Assembly (NCBI GenBank): GCA_964640855.1
Contig: CAZXIX010000009.1
Span: 14,994-78,993, forward strand
DNA: 64,000 nt
Direction: 5' to 3'
Source of the DNA: JAJDFU01 sp964640855
GTDB lineage: Bacteria; Bacteroidota; Bacteroidia; Chitinophagales; Saprospiraceae
The stretch's first letter is position 1, and each line of letters begins with the position of its first letter. The notes under the pieces were generated by a model. It worked only from the letters and a program-made list of their open reading frames with translations, made no database searches and was not told where the DNA came from. The translations under genes and the position numbers were made by a program. Shown in pieces: positions 1 to 8,422 of the stretch.

Positions 1-473
1 AATACCCAGCCTATCCCGGGCATGGTTTCGTGGACGAGATCGGCAGCGGAAAGGGCGCAGGATTTACGCTGAATGTGCCGCTGCCGCCGGGAAGCGGAGA
101 CGACATTCTGGAAAAAGCCTTCAGCACCTTCCTCCCGGTAGCCCTCCAGTTCGAGCCGGATGTTTTGGCTCTTTCCGCCGGGTTTGACAGCCACCAGTAC
201 GACCTGCTGCTGGATCTGAAATGCAGTGCGAACGCTTTTTACTACCTGGGCAAGGAGATCCGGGCCCATTTTCCCCAACTCTTTGCCTGCCTGGAAGGAG
301 GCTATCACGTCGAGGAAATGAAAAACTGCTTTGATGCCCTGCTTGCTGGCCTGAACGGAAAAGAAAACCCTTCCACTGAGGAAGTTACCCAGTCCGGGCT
401 CCGGGTTTGGGAAACCTTCGAGATCAACCTGTATGCCGGACTGGCAAGGTTGAGGCCGTTCTGGAAGGTTTGA
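1..473 (+). CDS. Histone deacetylase / acetoin utilization family protein, 3' part
   Basis: This is the C-terminal part of a class II-like bacterial histone deacetylase family hydrolase (HDAC/AcuC/AphA fold), which removes acyl groups from amines using one zinc ion. The frame is open from the window edge, so the N-terminal half with the His-His active-site pair lies outside. Visible family marks are the YPGxGxxDEIGxGxGxG segment, the SAGFDSH motif whose Asp is a zinc ligand, and the late GGY motif carrying the transition-state Tyr. The true substrate (acetyl-lysine, acetylpolyamine or other) cannot be told from the fragment. It converges on the heme operon with 15 bases between the stops. Confidence 0.85.
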   Translation, partial: YPAYPGHGFVDEIGSGKGAGFTLNVPLPPGSGDDILEKAFSTFLPVALQFEPDVLALSAGFDSHQYDLLLDLKCSANAFYYLGKEIRAHFPQLFACLEGGYHVEEMKNCFDALLAGLNGKENPSTEEVTQSGLRVWETFEINLYAGLARLRPFWKV

Positions 474-488
474 AAAAGGAAGATAGGC

Positions 489-2615
489 TCAATAACTGAA
501 TCCCAGCCGCAGAAAATAGCTCCTCCCGAAGGCTACCAGACGGCTGCCCGTACCCCCAGAATGTGCTCCGCCACCCCCTGTACCAACCAGATTGGCCTGG
601 TCTTGGTCCAAAATATTCTTCACGCCGGCCCCAACGGTAAGCCTTCCTTCCCAAAACTGCCGGTTCAGAGAAAAGTCAAGCAGATGATAGTCCTCAACAA
701 ACCCGAGTTCAGGCTCTCCGGCGTCACCCAGAACGTACCGATCCTGACGACCGATATACCGGTGCACCAGTAAGGTATTGACTAACAAAAACGGTATCCG
801 GTAGGAAATTTCGTTTGTCATTTCCGGAAGTCCGACAAAACGTTCTACCTCCGAAAATTCATCATTCAGCGGATTCAACAGCCGGGTGAAGGCCCCACTC
901 ACCTTGATCTGTAGATCCCGAATGGGCTGCCAGGATAATTCCAGACTGCCGCCGTGGGTCTCAAAGTTCTCCAGATTATCGTAGCTGAATCGTACGGGCT
1001 CGAATTCGACAAGGGTAATCCGATTCTGGACTTTGTTGTAAAAAAGGGTACCGTTGATGCGGAAAGCCAACAGCCCCTCATCAGGCCCTTTCCAATTGAG
1101 GTTAAGCTGGACATTATGGGAGTTTTCAGCCTCCAGGTCTGGATTGCCAATGATAAAATGATTGACATCGATGAAGTTGAAAAACAGCTCCTGAATAGAG
1201 GGCGCACGAAACCCTCGCGCATAGCCCAATCTCATCTGCCAGGCAGAAGCCGGTTCCCAGAGCACATGAAATGCCGGAATGAAGGGGTGAGCGTAACGAC
1301 TGTTATATCCCAATCGCACATTGCCCTCCAGCGTCCATTGCGGGCTGGGTCGAAACCGTAAATTCACCCAACCGGCCAGGTTGGTCATGGAGGGTTCCGT
1401 TTCCCCGTTCTCGGCGACCAGAATGCGCTGACCTGCGGCTGTTTCCCGGAGATACTCCAAGCCAAACTGCATATTCCAGACCGGATCGACCAGCCAGCTG
1501 AAATTCGTCCGCCCAAGCAGCCCCGTATAACGGCTTGTATCCCGACCATTGGGTTCGAGCGAAGTCGTATCCGATTCCAAATCCCACCTCCGGGTGTCCC
1601 TGAATCGGTTGAACGTGTTCCAGCCAATAGCAGTCTTCCAATAGAGCCTGGGACTCATCCAGTATTCGGCATGTAGATGATGGTCTCTTCGCTGAGTCGT
1701 AAATTCCTGATCAATCGCATAGGGTCGGAAAACCGGGCGACGGATGTCTCCATACAACATCAGGTCTTCAGTAAACCCACGAAATCCATACCGGATGCGA
1801 AGGGAATCCGAAGGACGGAAGGTCAGATTGGCATCGCAGCCCAGTTGCTTTTTCGGATTCCAGGGTACGACTTTCACCTGGTATGTTTGTCCATCCTCAT
1901 CGGTCACTTCTTGTCTTTCCCGCAGTTCTTCTTCGCTGCCGAACCAGGCTTGATAGCGCCAGATCCCTCCATCCAGCTGAAAGGCTCCCAGCTTGCCTCC
2001 CAATCGGAGGTTCAGATTGTTCAGCCCAATACTCTCAATCTGGCCACCAACGTCGGCACTCCACTTGTTGACCTGATGTTGCTTGCTGATGAGGTTGATG
2101 ACGCCACCTGCCGCATTGCTGCCATACTGGGCCGACATACTTCCTTTGATGATTTCCATCCGCTCAAACTGGCTAAGGTTCAACTGGGTCAGGTCAATAC
2201 TACCCCCGAGCCTTCCCACCACGGGAATACCGTCGATCATGATCTGTACGTTCTGGCCATCCAGACCCTGTATGGACAAGCCTGTTCCCAAAATGGGATC
2301 CGGGCTGACCTGCATGTTCAACTCCTGTTGCAAAACTTCGGACAAGGTATTTTGCCCTCTGGCTATCCACTGATCCTTTTTCACAACCGTAATGGGGTGA
2401 ATAGCCGCTTCAGCCGAGGTAGGTGCGTATTGCGCGGTGACTACCACATCTTTCAACCGGATCTCCCAAGGAATAGAATCGGGTTGGGCCCATCCCCAAT
2501 TCGGATGCGTCAAACAGCCAAATCCCGTAAGCAGGATAACCATTAAGGACATCCCGACGGGAAAACCGCTTTCTATGCTCGCTCCTCGGTAAGCCAAACT
2601 TTTCATGGATTTCAT
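489..2615 (-). CDS. hmuR: TonB-dependent outer-membrane heme receptor, HmuR-like
   Basis: A 22-strand outer-membrane receptor that takes up heme with TonB energy. With the ATG at 2615 it has 708 residues. A hydrophobic signal segment ending near WGWA is followed by a plug domain (about residues 55-180, with IMIDGIPV and GSNAAGGVINLIS) and the barrel, which ends in an aromatic FSY. A FRAP motif (about 469-472), a His at about 486 and an NPDL motif (about 491-494) form the FRAP/His/NPDL signature of heme receptors such as HmuR and HemR. It is the last gene of the heme operon. An ATG at 2642 would overlap the preceding gene by 20 bases; the ATG at 2615 lies 7 bases after that gene's stop and is preferred. 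Substrate assignment rests on motif plus context. Confidence 0.85.
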   Translation of the reverse strand: MKSMKSLAYRGASIESGFPVGMSLMVILLTGFGCLTHPNWGWAQPDSIPWEIRLKDVVVTAQYAPTSAEAAIHPITVVKKDQWIARGQNTLSEVLQQELNMQVSPDPILGTGLSIQGLDGQNVQIMIDGIPVVGRLGGSIDLTQLNLSQFERMEIIKGSMSAQYGSNAAGGVINLISKQHQVNKWSADVGGQIESIGLNNLNLRLGGKLGAFQLDGGIWRYQAWFGSEEELRERQEVTDEDGQTYQVKVVPWNPKKQLGCDANLTFRPSDSLRIRYGFRGFTEDLMLYGDIRRPVFRPYAIDQEFTTQRRDHHLHAEYWMSPRLYWKTAIGWNTFNRFRDTRRWDLESDTTSLEPNGRDTSRYTGLLGRTNFSWLVDPVWNMQFGLEYLRETAAGQRILVAENGETEPSMTNLAGWVNLRFRPSPQWTLEGNVRLGYNSRYAHPFIPAFHVLWEPASAWQMRLGYARGFRAPSIQELFFNFIDVNHFIIGNPDLEAENSHNVQLNLNWKGPDEGLLAFRINGTLFYNKVQNRITLVEFEPVRFSYDNLENFETHGGSLELSWQPIRDLQIKVSGAFTRLLNPLNDEFSEVERFVGLPEMTNEISYRIPFLLVNTLLVHRYIGRQDRYVLGDAGEPELGFVEDYHLLDFSLNRQFWEGRLTVGAGVKNILDQDQANLVGTGGGGAHSGGTGSRLVAFGRSYFLRLGFSY

Positions 2616-2622
2616 CAACCAG

Positions 2623-2952
2623 CTATTGTTTTCGAATTTCATCACGGGCTTCCAAAATGAGTAAAGTCTTCAGGAGAATGTGATGGAACCGCTCCAATTC
2701 GCGGAGGGATAAGATCATTCCGAAACCATCGAAAGGGCTGTCCAGGTATATATCGCGTTGGTGGACCTTTTTGCTCGTTTGGACTTCCTGATAACGAATG
2801 CCTACCGAATGGCTGAGCTGTTTCAAGCCGATCAGAGAAAGCTTCAGATAAGCATTTCCAAAAGCCACGGAGAACGCATCGCAGCAAGTACAATGAGCGA
2901 CGTAGCCGTGCTTGTCGTGGTGCAGTATGTTCGGCTTGTGCCCTTTGCTCAT
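2623..2952 (-). CDS. Small CxCC protein in the heme operon (DUF6686-like)
   Basis: A 109-residue protein without signal peptide, so probably cytosolic. Its ATG overlaps the hmuS stop as ATGA, which fixes the start and indicates translational coupling. Near the N-terminus it has a His/Cys-rich segment (ILHHDKHGYVAHCTCCDAF) followed by an FGN motif; more His occur near residues 70-90. I associate it with the uncharacterised DUF6686 family of Bacteroidota, from memory. The CxCC and neighbouring His could bind heme, iron or an Fe-S cluster; this is inference. Position between the heme-handling gene hmuS and the receptor gene suggests a role in heme or iron handling. Confidence 0.7.
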   Translation of the reverse strand: MSKGHKPNILHHDKHGYVAHCTCCDAFSVAFGNAYLKLSLIGLKQLSHSVGIRYQEVQTSKKVHQRDIYLDSPFDGFGMILSLRELERFHHILLKTLLILEARDEIRKQ

Positions 2953-4019
2953 GCCGGTTGTGGATTGGACGGCAGAGAGGAAAGTTGATCCACGATCGCC
3001 CGCCATTCCGTCAATTCCGGTTTGCCGGGTTTGCGGGCGCCGAAAAAATATACGATGAGCTGCCCATTCTGGTCGAAGAGTTCGAGACTGGTCACGATCC
3101 CGTCCGCTGTCGGTTTTCGGACCACAAAGCAATCGGCAATGGCGGATGTGTCCAGATGCAGGTTAAAGGCCGGGTCCATTACATTGTACCAGTCGTGGTG
3201 CCATAGCAGGCGTTTGACAGGGCCGGTATGGATTTGTATACAGCCGCTGCTATGCACAAAGCACATAACGGAAACCTCGTTTTCGGCGGCTGATTCAAGC
3301 ACCTTTTCCACTGCCAGACGATCTACCCGGGTAACCATTCCCTGAGGAGCCAGACGGAGGGCTTGCGTCCGGGTCACCCCGAAATCCTTCAGCATACCGA
3401 AGAAATCGTGTGTATCCTGTAAATGGGTCCAGGCATTTTGAAAGCCCTCGATATCGATGGTTTCGTCCGGTTTTTCCGTTTCCAGAGGTGGTCTTGCCCG
3501 ATCTTCGATCCGGATGGGTGTTTGCTCCCCCATGTATCGATCCAGGATTTCACGGTAGGCCGCAAGGTTGCTTTTGGGCGTAGAGAAGATCTTGTGTACG
3601 GCCTCACCGCGCTGGTTAAAGAACTGAAAGGAGTGTAGGTCTCCTCCCTTCGGCCTTTCCATAATTACGGCTAAACCATACTTCCATTCGTTCATGAAGA
3701 AGCGCAAATCGATATCCGGATTGACCGCTACCCCCATGTTGTGAACCCCTTCGTAAAAGGTGAGGTTGTCGTACACGCCTTTTCTCTCATGAACGCAATA
3801 GTCATTGCGCGTCAGGGCCATAACGTATCCCACCTCCTTGAGGTCTGTGAGCAGTGACTTCCAGTCGCCCGAAAGGCGAACCACCTTGTCGCCAAGGGAA
3901 AGGGTCAGCAACTCCGCCTCACTGATCTTCAATCGATCCGCCAACTGCCGATTTCGGAGCCGGGGCTCTTTTTGCTTGAGCGAAGCGAGACGGTCCCGCA
4001 GGTTTTGAATGTTTTCCAT
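2949..4019 (-). CDS. hmuS: Hemin-degrading / heme-handling factor HmuS
   Basis: A 356-residue HmuS/ChuS/PhuS family protein, close to the usual 340-350. These cytosolic proteins receive heme from the ABC importer and either break it down or pass it to a heme oxygenase. The family's two-lobe layout is visible: an N-terminal helical start, a NDYCVHERKG stretch with a His, an FFMNEWKYG segment and SFQFFNQRG; the second lobe repeats the pattern with VMCFVHSSGCIQIHTGP and LHLDTSAIADCFVVRKP. It overlaps the next gene by ATGA. Its first 101 bases also lie inside the 3' end of hmuV in another frame, which is unusual. Confidence 0.92.
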   Translation of the reverse strand: MENIQNLRDRLASLKQKEPRLRNRQLADRLKISEAELLTLSLGDKVVRLSGDWKSLLTDLKEVGYVMALTRNDYCVHERKGVYDNLTFYEGVHNMGVAVNPDIDLRFFMNEWKYGLAVIMERPKGGDLHSFQFFNQRGEAVHKIFSTPKSNLAAYREILDRYMGEQTPIRIEDRARPPLETEKPDETIDIEGFQNAWTHLQDTHDFFGMLKDFGVTRTQALRLAPQGMVTRVDRLAVEKVLESAAENEVSVMCFVHSSGCIQIHTGPVKRLLWHHDWYNVMDPAFNLHLDTSAIADCFVVRKPTADGIVTSLELFDQNGQLIVYFFGARKPGKPELTEWRAIVDQLSSLPSNPQPA

Positions 4020-4800
4020 AAGTCGTAATTAAAGGTATGTTCAGATGTGGATGTGGATGAATCAGACAATCCACATCAAAGGTCTTTTGAATAAGTGCAG
4101 GGGTCAAGGTATTCCAGATATCCCCCTGGGCGGTGATCCTGCCATCTCTCATGAGAATAACCTGATCGGCAGACATCGCGGCCAGGTTTAGATCGTGGAC
4201 CACGGCAAGGATACCGATACCCTCTTCCTCGACGAGTTCCCGGGCCAGGGAAAAAAACCGGTACTGCTGCTCTACATCCAAGGCCGCCGTGGGCTCATCT
4301 AAAAGCAAGAACTGAGGCTGATGATCTGCTTTTCCGGCATCCAGCTGGACCAGGCACTTCGCCAGCAGAACCCTTTTCTGTTCCCCGCCGGACAGCGTAT
4401 GAAAAAAGCGGCCAAGGAAACCTTCCAGGGCGAGCCGGCGAATTGCTTTACCAACCATTCTCTTTCGGGTTTTTCCCGAAAGCCGATGGTACTGATTGTA
4501 ACACCCTATCTCCACCACTTCCTCCACTTTAAGCGCATAGGATAACTGTACACTTTGGGATAAAACCGCCCGATAATCGGCCAATTCCGGGTTGGAAAAG
4601 GTTCTCAGAAGTCGATCGTCCAGATAAACACGGCCCTCGGAAAAGGGGGTCAAACCCGCGATGACCCGAAGCAAAGTGGACTTGCCCGCTCCGTTCTTTC
4701 CCATCAATACCGTTACTTCTCCTCCAGGGACATGACAATCCACCGTCCGCAAAATCTCTTTTTTTCCCAACTGGACTGAAACGGACTCTACTTGGATCAT
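3919..4800 (-). CDS. hmuV: Heme ABC transporter ATP-binding protein HmuV
   Basis: The ATPase of the heme importer, 293 residues. Walker A (GKNGAGKST, near residue 35), the LSGGEQKR signature, Walker B (FLLLDEPTAALD) and the switch His in VVHDLNLA are intact. Its ATG overlaps the hmuU stop as ATGA. Family members usually end shortly after the HPHLNIPLI segment; here about 34 extra residues rich in Lys, Pro and Ala follow and are read out of frame over the start of hmuS. That tail may be a real extension or the result of a frameshift near the end; the ATPase core is not affected. Confidence 0.92.
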   Translation of the reverse strand: MIQVESVSVQLGKKEILRTVDCHVPGGEVTVLMGKNGAGKSTLLRVIAGLTPFSEGRVYLDDRLLRTFSNPELADYRAVLSQSVQLSYALKVEEVVEIGCYNQYHRLSGKTRKRMVGKAIRRLALEGFLGRFFHTLSGGEQKRVLLAKCLVQLDAGKADHQPQFLLLDEPTAALDVEQQYRFFSLARELVEEEGIGILAVVHDLNLAAMSADQVILMRDGRITAQGDIWNTLTPALIQKTFDVDCLIHPHPHLNIPLITTYGKHSKPAGPSRFAQAKRAPAPKSAVGGSIEDQ

Positions 4801-5837
4801 AACAGGATCGATTGTGACCTTTGTTTACGAATCAGCAACCATATGAAAAAGGGAGCGCCCACCATAGCCGTGATGATCCCGATAGGCAATTCTGCGGGGG
4901 CCACAACGGTGCGGGCTATGGAATCAGCTATCAACAAAAAGCTGCCTCCGAGCAAAACGGAATTCACCAGAAGCCGGCGGTAGTCCGTGCCCAGGCTTAT
5001 TCGTATCAGATGCGGGATGACCAAGCCAACAAACCCGATCAGTCCGGTAAATGAAATACATACTCCAACGATCAGACCGGACCATAGGATGATGCGCTGC
5101 TTGACCCGATCTACCCGGAATCCAAGTTGAAGAGCTTCCCCTTCTCCCAAGAGAAAGGCATTGAGCGCCAGGGAATCTCTGTGCAAAAAATACGTTCCGA
5201 CAAGAACGATGGGAGCACAAATCGAAATCTGAATCCAATTCGCGCTCGAAAGGCTTCCCAGAGTCCAAAACGTAATATCCCGGAGTTGCTCTTCATTGGA
5301 TTGAATGACAATAAGTCCGGTAAAAGCCGCCGCCAGACTGGTCACGGCGATACCCGCCAGGAGCATGGTGGGTACATGTACCTTGCCCCGGTGATGGGCA
5401 ATGGAATAAACCATCCAAGTGGTGAGAATGGCCCCCAAAAAGGCAGAGGCACTCACCAGAGCCTGCTGGCCAAATCCGGCCAGGGTAGGGAAAACAGCAA
5501 TTGCAAAGACCAGAGAGGCTACTGCAAATAACATAGCTCCGCTCGTGATTCCGATGAAGGAAGGCTCCGCGAGCGGGTTTCGGAACAATCCCTGAATGGC
5601 TGCTCCGGTTACCGCCAACCCTCCTCCCACGATTATGGCAAGCATCACCCGGGGCAAGCGAACATTCCATACCAGAAAAACCTCGAGCTCTGGGGCCCGG
5701 CCGGAGAGAGCCGCGCCTAAAGAGGGTAAAGAAAGCTTGTATGCACCTATGCAAATACTCAGGGCCGCAGCCAGCACCAGGAGGAGCAAAAGACCCACAC
5801 CCACATAGATTGACTTGCTATCCTGGCGGAATCCCAT
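4797..5837 (-). CDS. hmuU: Heme ABC transporter permease HmuU (FecCD family)
   Basis: An inner-membrane permease of the FecCD/BtuC family, 346 residues from the ATG at 5837 (a GTG lies one codon upstream). Family landmarks are RLPRVMLAIIVGGGLAVTGAAIQGLFRNPLAEP near the start, GSLSSANW in the middle and the coupling-helix stretch FVGLVIPHLIRISLG near the end. About ten hydrophobic segments are present. Start and stop overlap the neighbours (TGATG with hmuT, ATGA with hmuV), so the three importer genes are translationally coupled. Confidence 0.93.
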   Translation of the reverse strand: MGFRQDSKSIYVGVGLLLLLVLAAALSICIGAYKLSLPSLGAALSGRAPELEVFLVWNVRLPRVMLAIIVGGGLAVTGAAIQGLFRNPLAEPSFIGITSGAMLFAVASLVFAIAVFPTLAGFGQQALVSASAFLGAILTTWMVYSIAHHRGKVHVPTMLLAGIAVTSLAAAFTGLIVIQSNEEQLRDITFWTLGSLSSANWIQISICAPIVLVGTYFLHRDSLALNAFLLGEGEALQLGFRVDRVKQRIILWSGLIVGVCISFTGLIGFVGLVIPHLIRISLGTDYRRLLVNSVLLGGSFLLIADSIARTVVAPAELPIGIITAMVGAPFFIWLLIRKQRSQSILL

Positions 5838-6772
5838 CACCCCTCATCTTTTGGGTTAGCTTTCAATTGATTCGCAAGATCTATGGCCGCCTTCCCGGCC
5901 CTGGGCCCGAAACCAAGCAGATAGTGACCATCCATGGCAATGATGCGGCCGTTTCGAAAGGCAGGCGTTTGAGCCAGGCCCGGTATCCGACTGAGTCCGT
6001 CCTTGCCATCCAGGCTCGCCAGCCCGGTGGAAAACATGAGAATGACATCCGGAGCGGCTTCCACGACCGATTCGGGAGTAAGTGCTTGAAAATCTGAAAA
6101 TCGGGTAAGCGCATTTTGCCCCCCGGCCAGGCGGATCATAGCATCAGCAGTGGTTTCCGCACCGGCAACCATCAATCTACCCATACCGCGCGCATACAGG
6201 AAAAGAACCTTGGGCTTATCGTTTGGATCTTTCCCCTTCAGGATACGGGCCAATTCCGCTCGGTCTTTGGCCAGTTTTTCTTCCAGCGCAAGAATTTTCT
6301 CATCCGGGAAATTTATCTCTTGCTGAATGCTCCTGGCAGCCCTGAGCGCATTGTCCAACTCATAGGTCATTTCAACAGAAGTGACCGAAATTCCTGCTTG
6401 TTCCAATTGTTTCAAGGCAGGATTACCAGCTTCCCTGGCCCCAACGAACACCCGACTGGGCTTTAGCTGCAAAACCGCTTCTGCATTCAGCTGCGTGATG
6501 TGCCCCAAATTGGGAAGAGAGTCCACTGCATTCGGGTACGTACTCGTTACATCTACTCCCACAATGTTTTCTCCAAAACCCAATTCGAAGAGTAATTCGG
6601 TCAACATTCCGTTTAAAGAAAGGATGCGTTCTTCCGATAGATTCTCTGACTTCCCGGAAGAGGCAGAGGCCCGGCCTGTCTCCTGACAGCCAGGTCCCAA
6701 GCCAGAAATAAGCAACAGGAAAGCGGCAATCTGAATGCGGGCCAGCAATACCCTTAATTCGAGAAATGGCAT
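5837..6772 (-). CDS. hmuT: Heme ABC transporter substrate-binding lipoprotein HmuT
   Basis: A 311-residue periplasmic binding protein of the BtuF/HmuT class. The signal peptide ends in a lipobox-like LGPGC, so it is probably a lipoprotein. The fold shows LNGMLTELLFELGFGENIVGVDVTSTYP, a lobe ending in VFVGAREAG, a long linking helix and a second lobe with PDVILMFSTGL and GPRAGKAAIDLA. The Tyr in DVTSTYP sits where heme-binding family members carry their ligand Tyr; this is by analogy. It follows hmuY after 69 bases that contain a hairpin. Confidence 0.9.
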   Translation of the reverse strand: MPFLELRVLLARIQIAAFLLLISGLGPGCQETGRASASSGKSENLSEERILSLNGMLTELLFELGFGENIVGVDVTSTYPNAVDSLPNLGHITQLNAEAVLQLKPSRVFVGAREAGNPALKQLEQAGISVTSVEMTYELDNALRAARSIQQEINFPDEKILALEEKLAKDRAELARILKGKDPNDKPKVLFLYARGMGRLMVAGAETTADAMIRLAGGQNALTRFSDFQALTPESVVEAAPDVILMFSTGLASLDGKDGLSRIPGLAQTPAFRNGRIIAMDGHYLLGFGPRAGKAAIDLANQLKANPKDEG

Positions 6773-6788
6773 AGTAAACAGTTTGTTA

Positions 6789-6835
6789 GATCCGAACTCC
6801 AGAGGGTCCTAAACCAACCCGTGGAACTTCGGATC
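6789..6835 (-). other. Hairpin between hmuY and hmuT
   Basis: An inverted repeat lies in the only real gap of the heme operon. GATCCGAA at 6789-6796 pairs with TTCGGATC at 6828-6835, and a further TCC/GGA pair continues inward. There is no T-run after it in the direction of transcription, so it does not look like a full terminator. It could protect the 3' end of hmuY mRNA or lower expression of the importer genes relative to hmuY. Confidence 0.5.
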
Positions 6836-6841
6836 CGGATT

Positions 6842-8125
6842 CTAGCGGATGATCAAAGGCCGAGTCAAAACCTCGTCGCCTACGCGCAGCTGGACAAGAT
6901 ACCGGCCGGCCGGTAAACCACTTACCGGAAGCGAAAACTGATTCCGCCCGGTGATCAGGTCCACCGTCCGACGGGTCTGCGGAAGGAGTTGCCCCAGGTA
7001 GGACCGAATCTCCAGCAAGCCAACAGAAGAGCCGTTATGTCTATAATCCAATACCAATTGAGTCGTCTCCCGCGCCGGATTGGGGAAAAGACTGGCCTGC
7101 TCGGCAAAAGCAGGCAAGGCCCGAAGGTTGGTCGTCAGGAGCCCTTCCTCGATCACCCGCATGGTTGTGACTCCGGTGCTGGCCCCTTCGAAGTCGATAA
7201 ATTCCACCCGGAATACATCATCGTTAGGACGTCGAACAAAGTAAACGCGGTCTTTGGGAATACTCCAGGTAAATGTAGTCAGGCTGAATTCTTTCCAATC
7301 ATACCCGACCACGTCCATGCTGTCTGAATAGGCTTCATCTACAGTGGGCACAGCGACCGTCTCCGGATCAACACCATCCAACTGAGCAATCCGAGTGCCC
7401 TCCCTTTGCAGAACCCCTGTCACGGTATAATCCAAAATATTTCCCTCCCCATCGTCCAAAGGAGTTACGTAGCGCGTAAACCACAGATCCCAGGAATCCG
7501 GCTCCAGGTCCAGAATCCCGTTCTCAAAGGAAAAGAAGGCCAGGGTTTTGCCGGAGAAGCTATCTTTGCTAATCGTAACGGTATCCGCTTCGGAGCCGTC
7601 CAGAGTTGCATAACGGAAGGTGTAGCTGCCGCTGATCAGCGACAGTATTTCCATTTTTCGCATCACGCTGTCCCTGCCCAGCAGGAAGAAGATGCGCGTC
7701 CCCAGTACCGTTTGAGTAGCCGGACTATAAGATCCCCATCCCAGGTCGAATGGATCACCAGGGGTAGCGACCGAATTGAAGGCACCAGCGTCCCAACTCA
7801 GATTTTGATTGTAGATCCTGTCGGTAATGTCCGCTGTATCGGCCGAAGCAAAATCAGTTGCGCTGCTGACATACAATTCCAATTGCGGTGGAGGAGCGGC
7901 TTGGGAGGAAGCCACCCCCTCATTAAGGAAAACGGCAGAGGAAAAGCCATCAACGCCAAAGGCAATATCCCAATCGGTAAGGGAAACCACAGTAGAGACT
8001 TCCGTCTTCAGATCATAAAAAACCGAATTAGCGTAGCCTTGTCCCTGACTGACTTGTTGGAATTGCGCCCGGGCAGCCACTCCCAACAAACCGAACAGGA
8101 GGAGGAAGAGTATGGTTTTAGCCAT
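6842..8125 (-). CDS. hmuY: HmuY-like heme-binding protein with T9SS sorting domain
   Basis: First gene of the heme operon, 427 residues. A signal peptide (cleaved near ARA/QFQ) is followed by two related blocks, each with an HmuY-type core: DWDIAF at about 51-56 and SWDLWF at about 211-216. Residues about 345-427 form a type A Por secretion (T9SS) sorting domain: SLFPNPA, then LPAGRYLVQL, ending in LIIR. The protein is therefore probably exported by T9SS to the cell surface or medium and supplies heme to the receptor. No His occurs before about residue 363, unlike the His-ligated HmuY of Porphyromonas. Two related proteins from oral Bacteroidota use Met ligands; Met is present here around 155-158. 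Family call rests on motif and operon context. Confidence 0.75.
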   Translation of the reverse strand: MAKTILFLLLFGLLGVAARAQFQQVSQGQGYANSVFYDLKTEVSTVVSLTDWDIAFGVDGFSSAVFLNEGVASSQAAPPPQLELYVSSATDFASADTADITDRIYNQNLSWDAGAFNSVATPGDPFDLGWGSYSPATQTVLGTRIFFLLGRDSVMRKMEILSLISGSYTFRYATLDGSEADTVTISKDSFSGKTLAFFSFENGILDLEPDSWDLWFTRYVTPLDDGEGNILDYTVTGVLQREGTRIAQLDGVDPETVAVPTVDEAYSDSMDVVGYDWKEFSLTTFTWSIPKDRVYFVRRPNDDVFRVEFIDFEGASTGVTTMRVIEEGLLTTNLRALPAFAEQASLFPNPARETTQLVLDYRHNGSSVGLLEIRSYLGQLLPQTRRTVDLITGRNQFSLPVSGLPAGRYLVQLRVGDEVLTRPLIIR

Positions 8126-8140
8126 CTTAAATTTATTTGG

Positions 8141-8153
8141 ATTAAGTCTTAAT
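8141..8153 (-). promoter_or_regulatory. Candidate operator 1 upstream of hmuY
   Basis: ATTAAGTCTTAAT is a perfect inverted repeat around one central base, 16-28 bases upstream of the hmuY ATG. The 12-base string AGTCTTAATAAG within and beside it recurs with two changes at 8217-8228. A pair of similar AT-rich palindromic sites before a heme operon suggests binding by an iron- or heme-responsive repressor. Which family is not visible. Confidence 0.45.
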
Positions 8154-8210
8154 AAGTGCCGAAATTAGTTCATCCTTTTTTATCCGCCAAGAACCAAAGT
8201 CATTTTATTG

Positions 8211-8228
8211 TTAATTAGTCTTATTAAA
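8211..8228 (-). promoter_or_regulatory. Candidate operator 2 upstream of hmuY
   Basis: TTAAT at 8211-8215 and ATTAA at 8223-8227 are inverted around seven bases, and AGTCTTATTAAA (8217-8228) matches the first site in 10 of 12 positions, 72 bases away. It lies where the hmuY promoter is expected, but no good TAnnTTTG box was found on the minus strand. The rest of the gap from 8229 to 8422 shows nothing clear. Confidence 0.4.
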
Positions 8229-8422
8229 AAAAACACTTCAAAAAACCTATGGTTGCCCACGTTCATCGCCCCGACCGGGCAGTGGAAACCCAAAAGCTCT
8301 CCACTCTGACCGGCTCCTGATTTCGCCGGAATGAAAGCGCAAGAGCCCACTTTCCGGCAGGGATAAAATGGATTGTCAAGCCGGCTATATCATTCGATTC
8401 CAGGATTAGGTACTTTACGAAC

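Noticed and set aside
1677..2546. Long plus-strand frame of 289 codons inside the receptor gene
   Set aside because: It is antisense to a clear TonB-dependent receptor and has no recognisable protein features; open by base composition.
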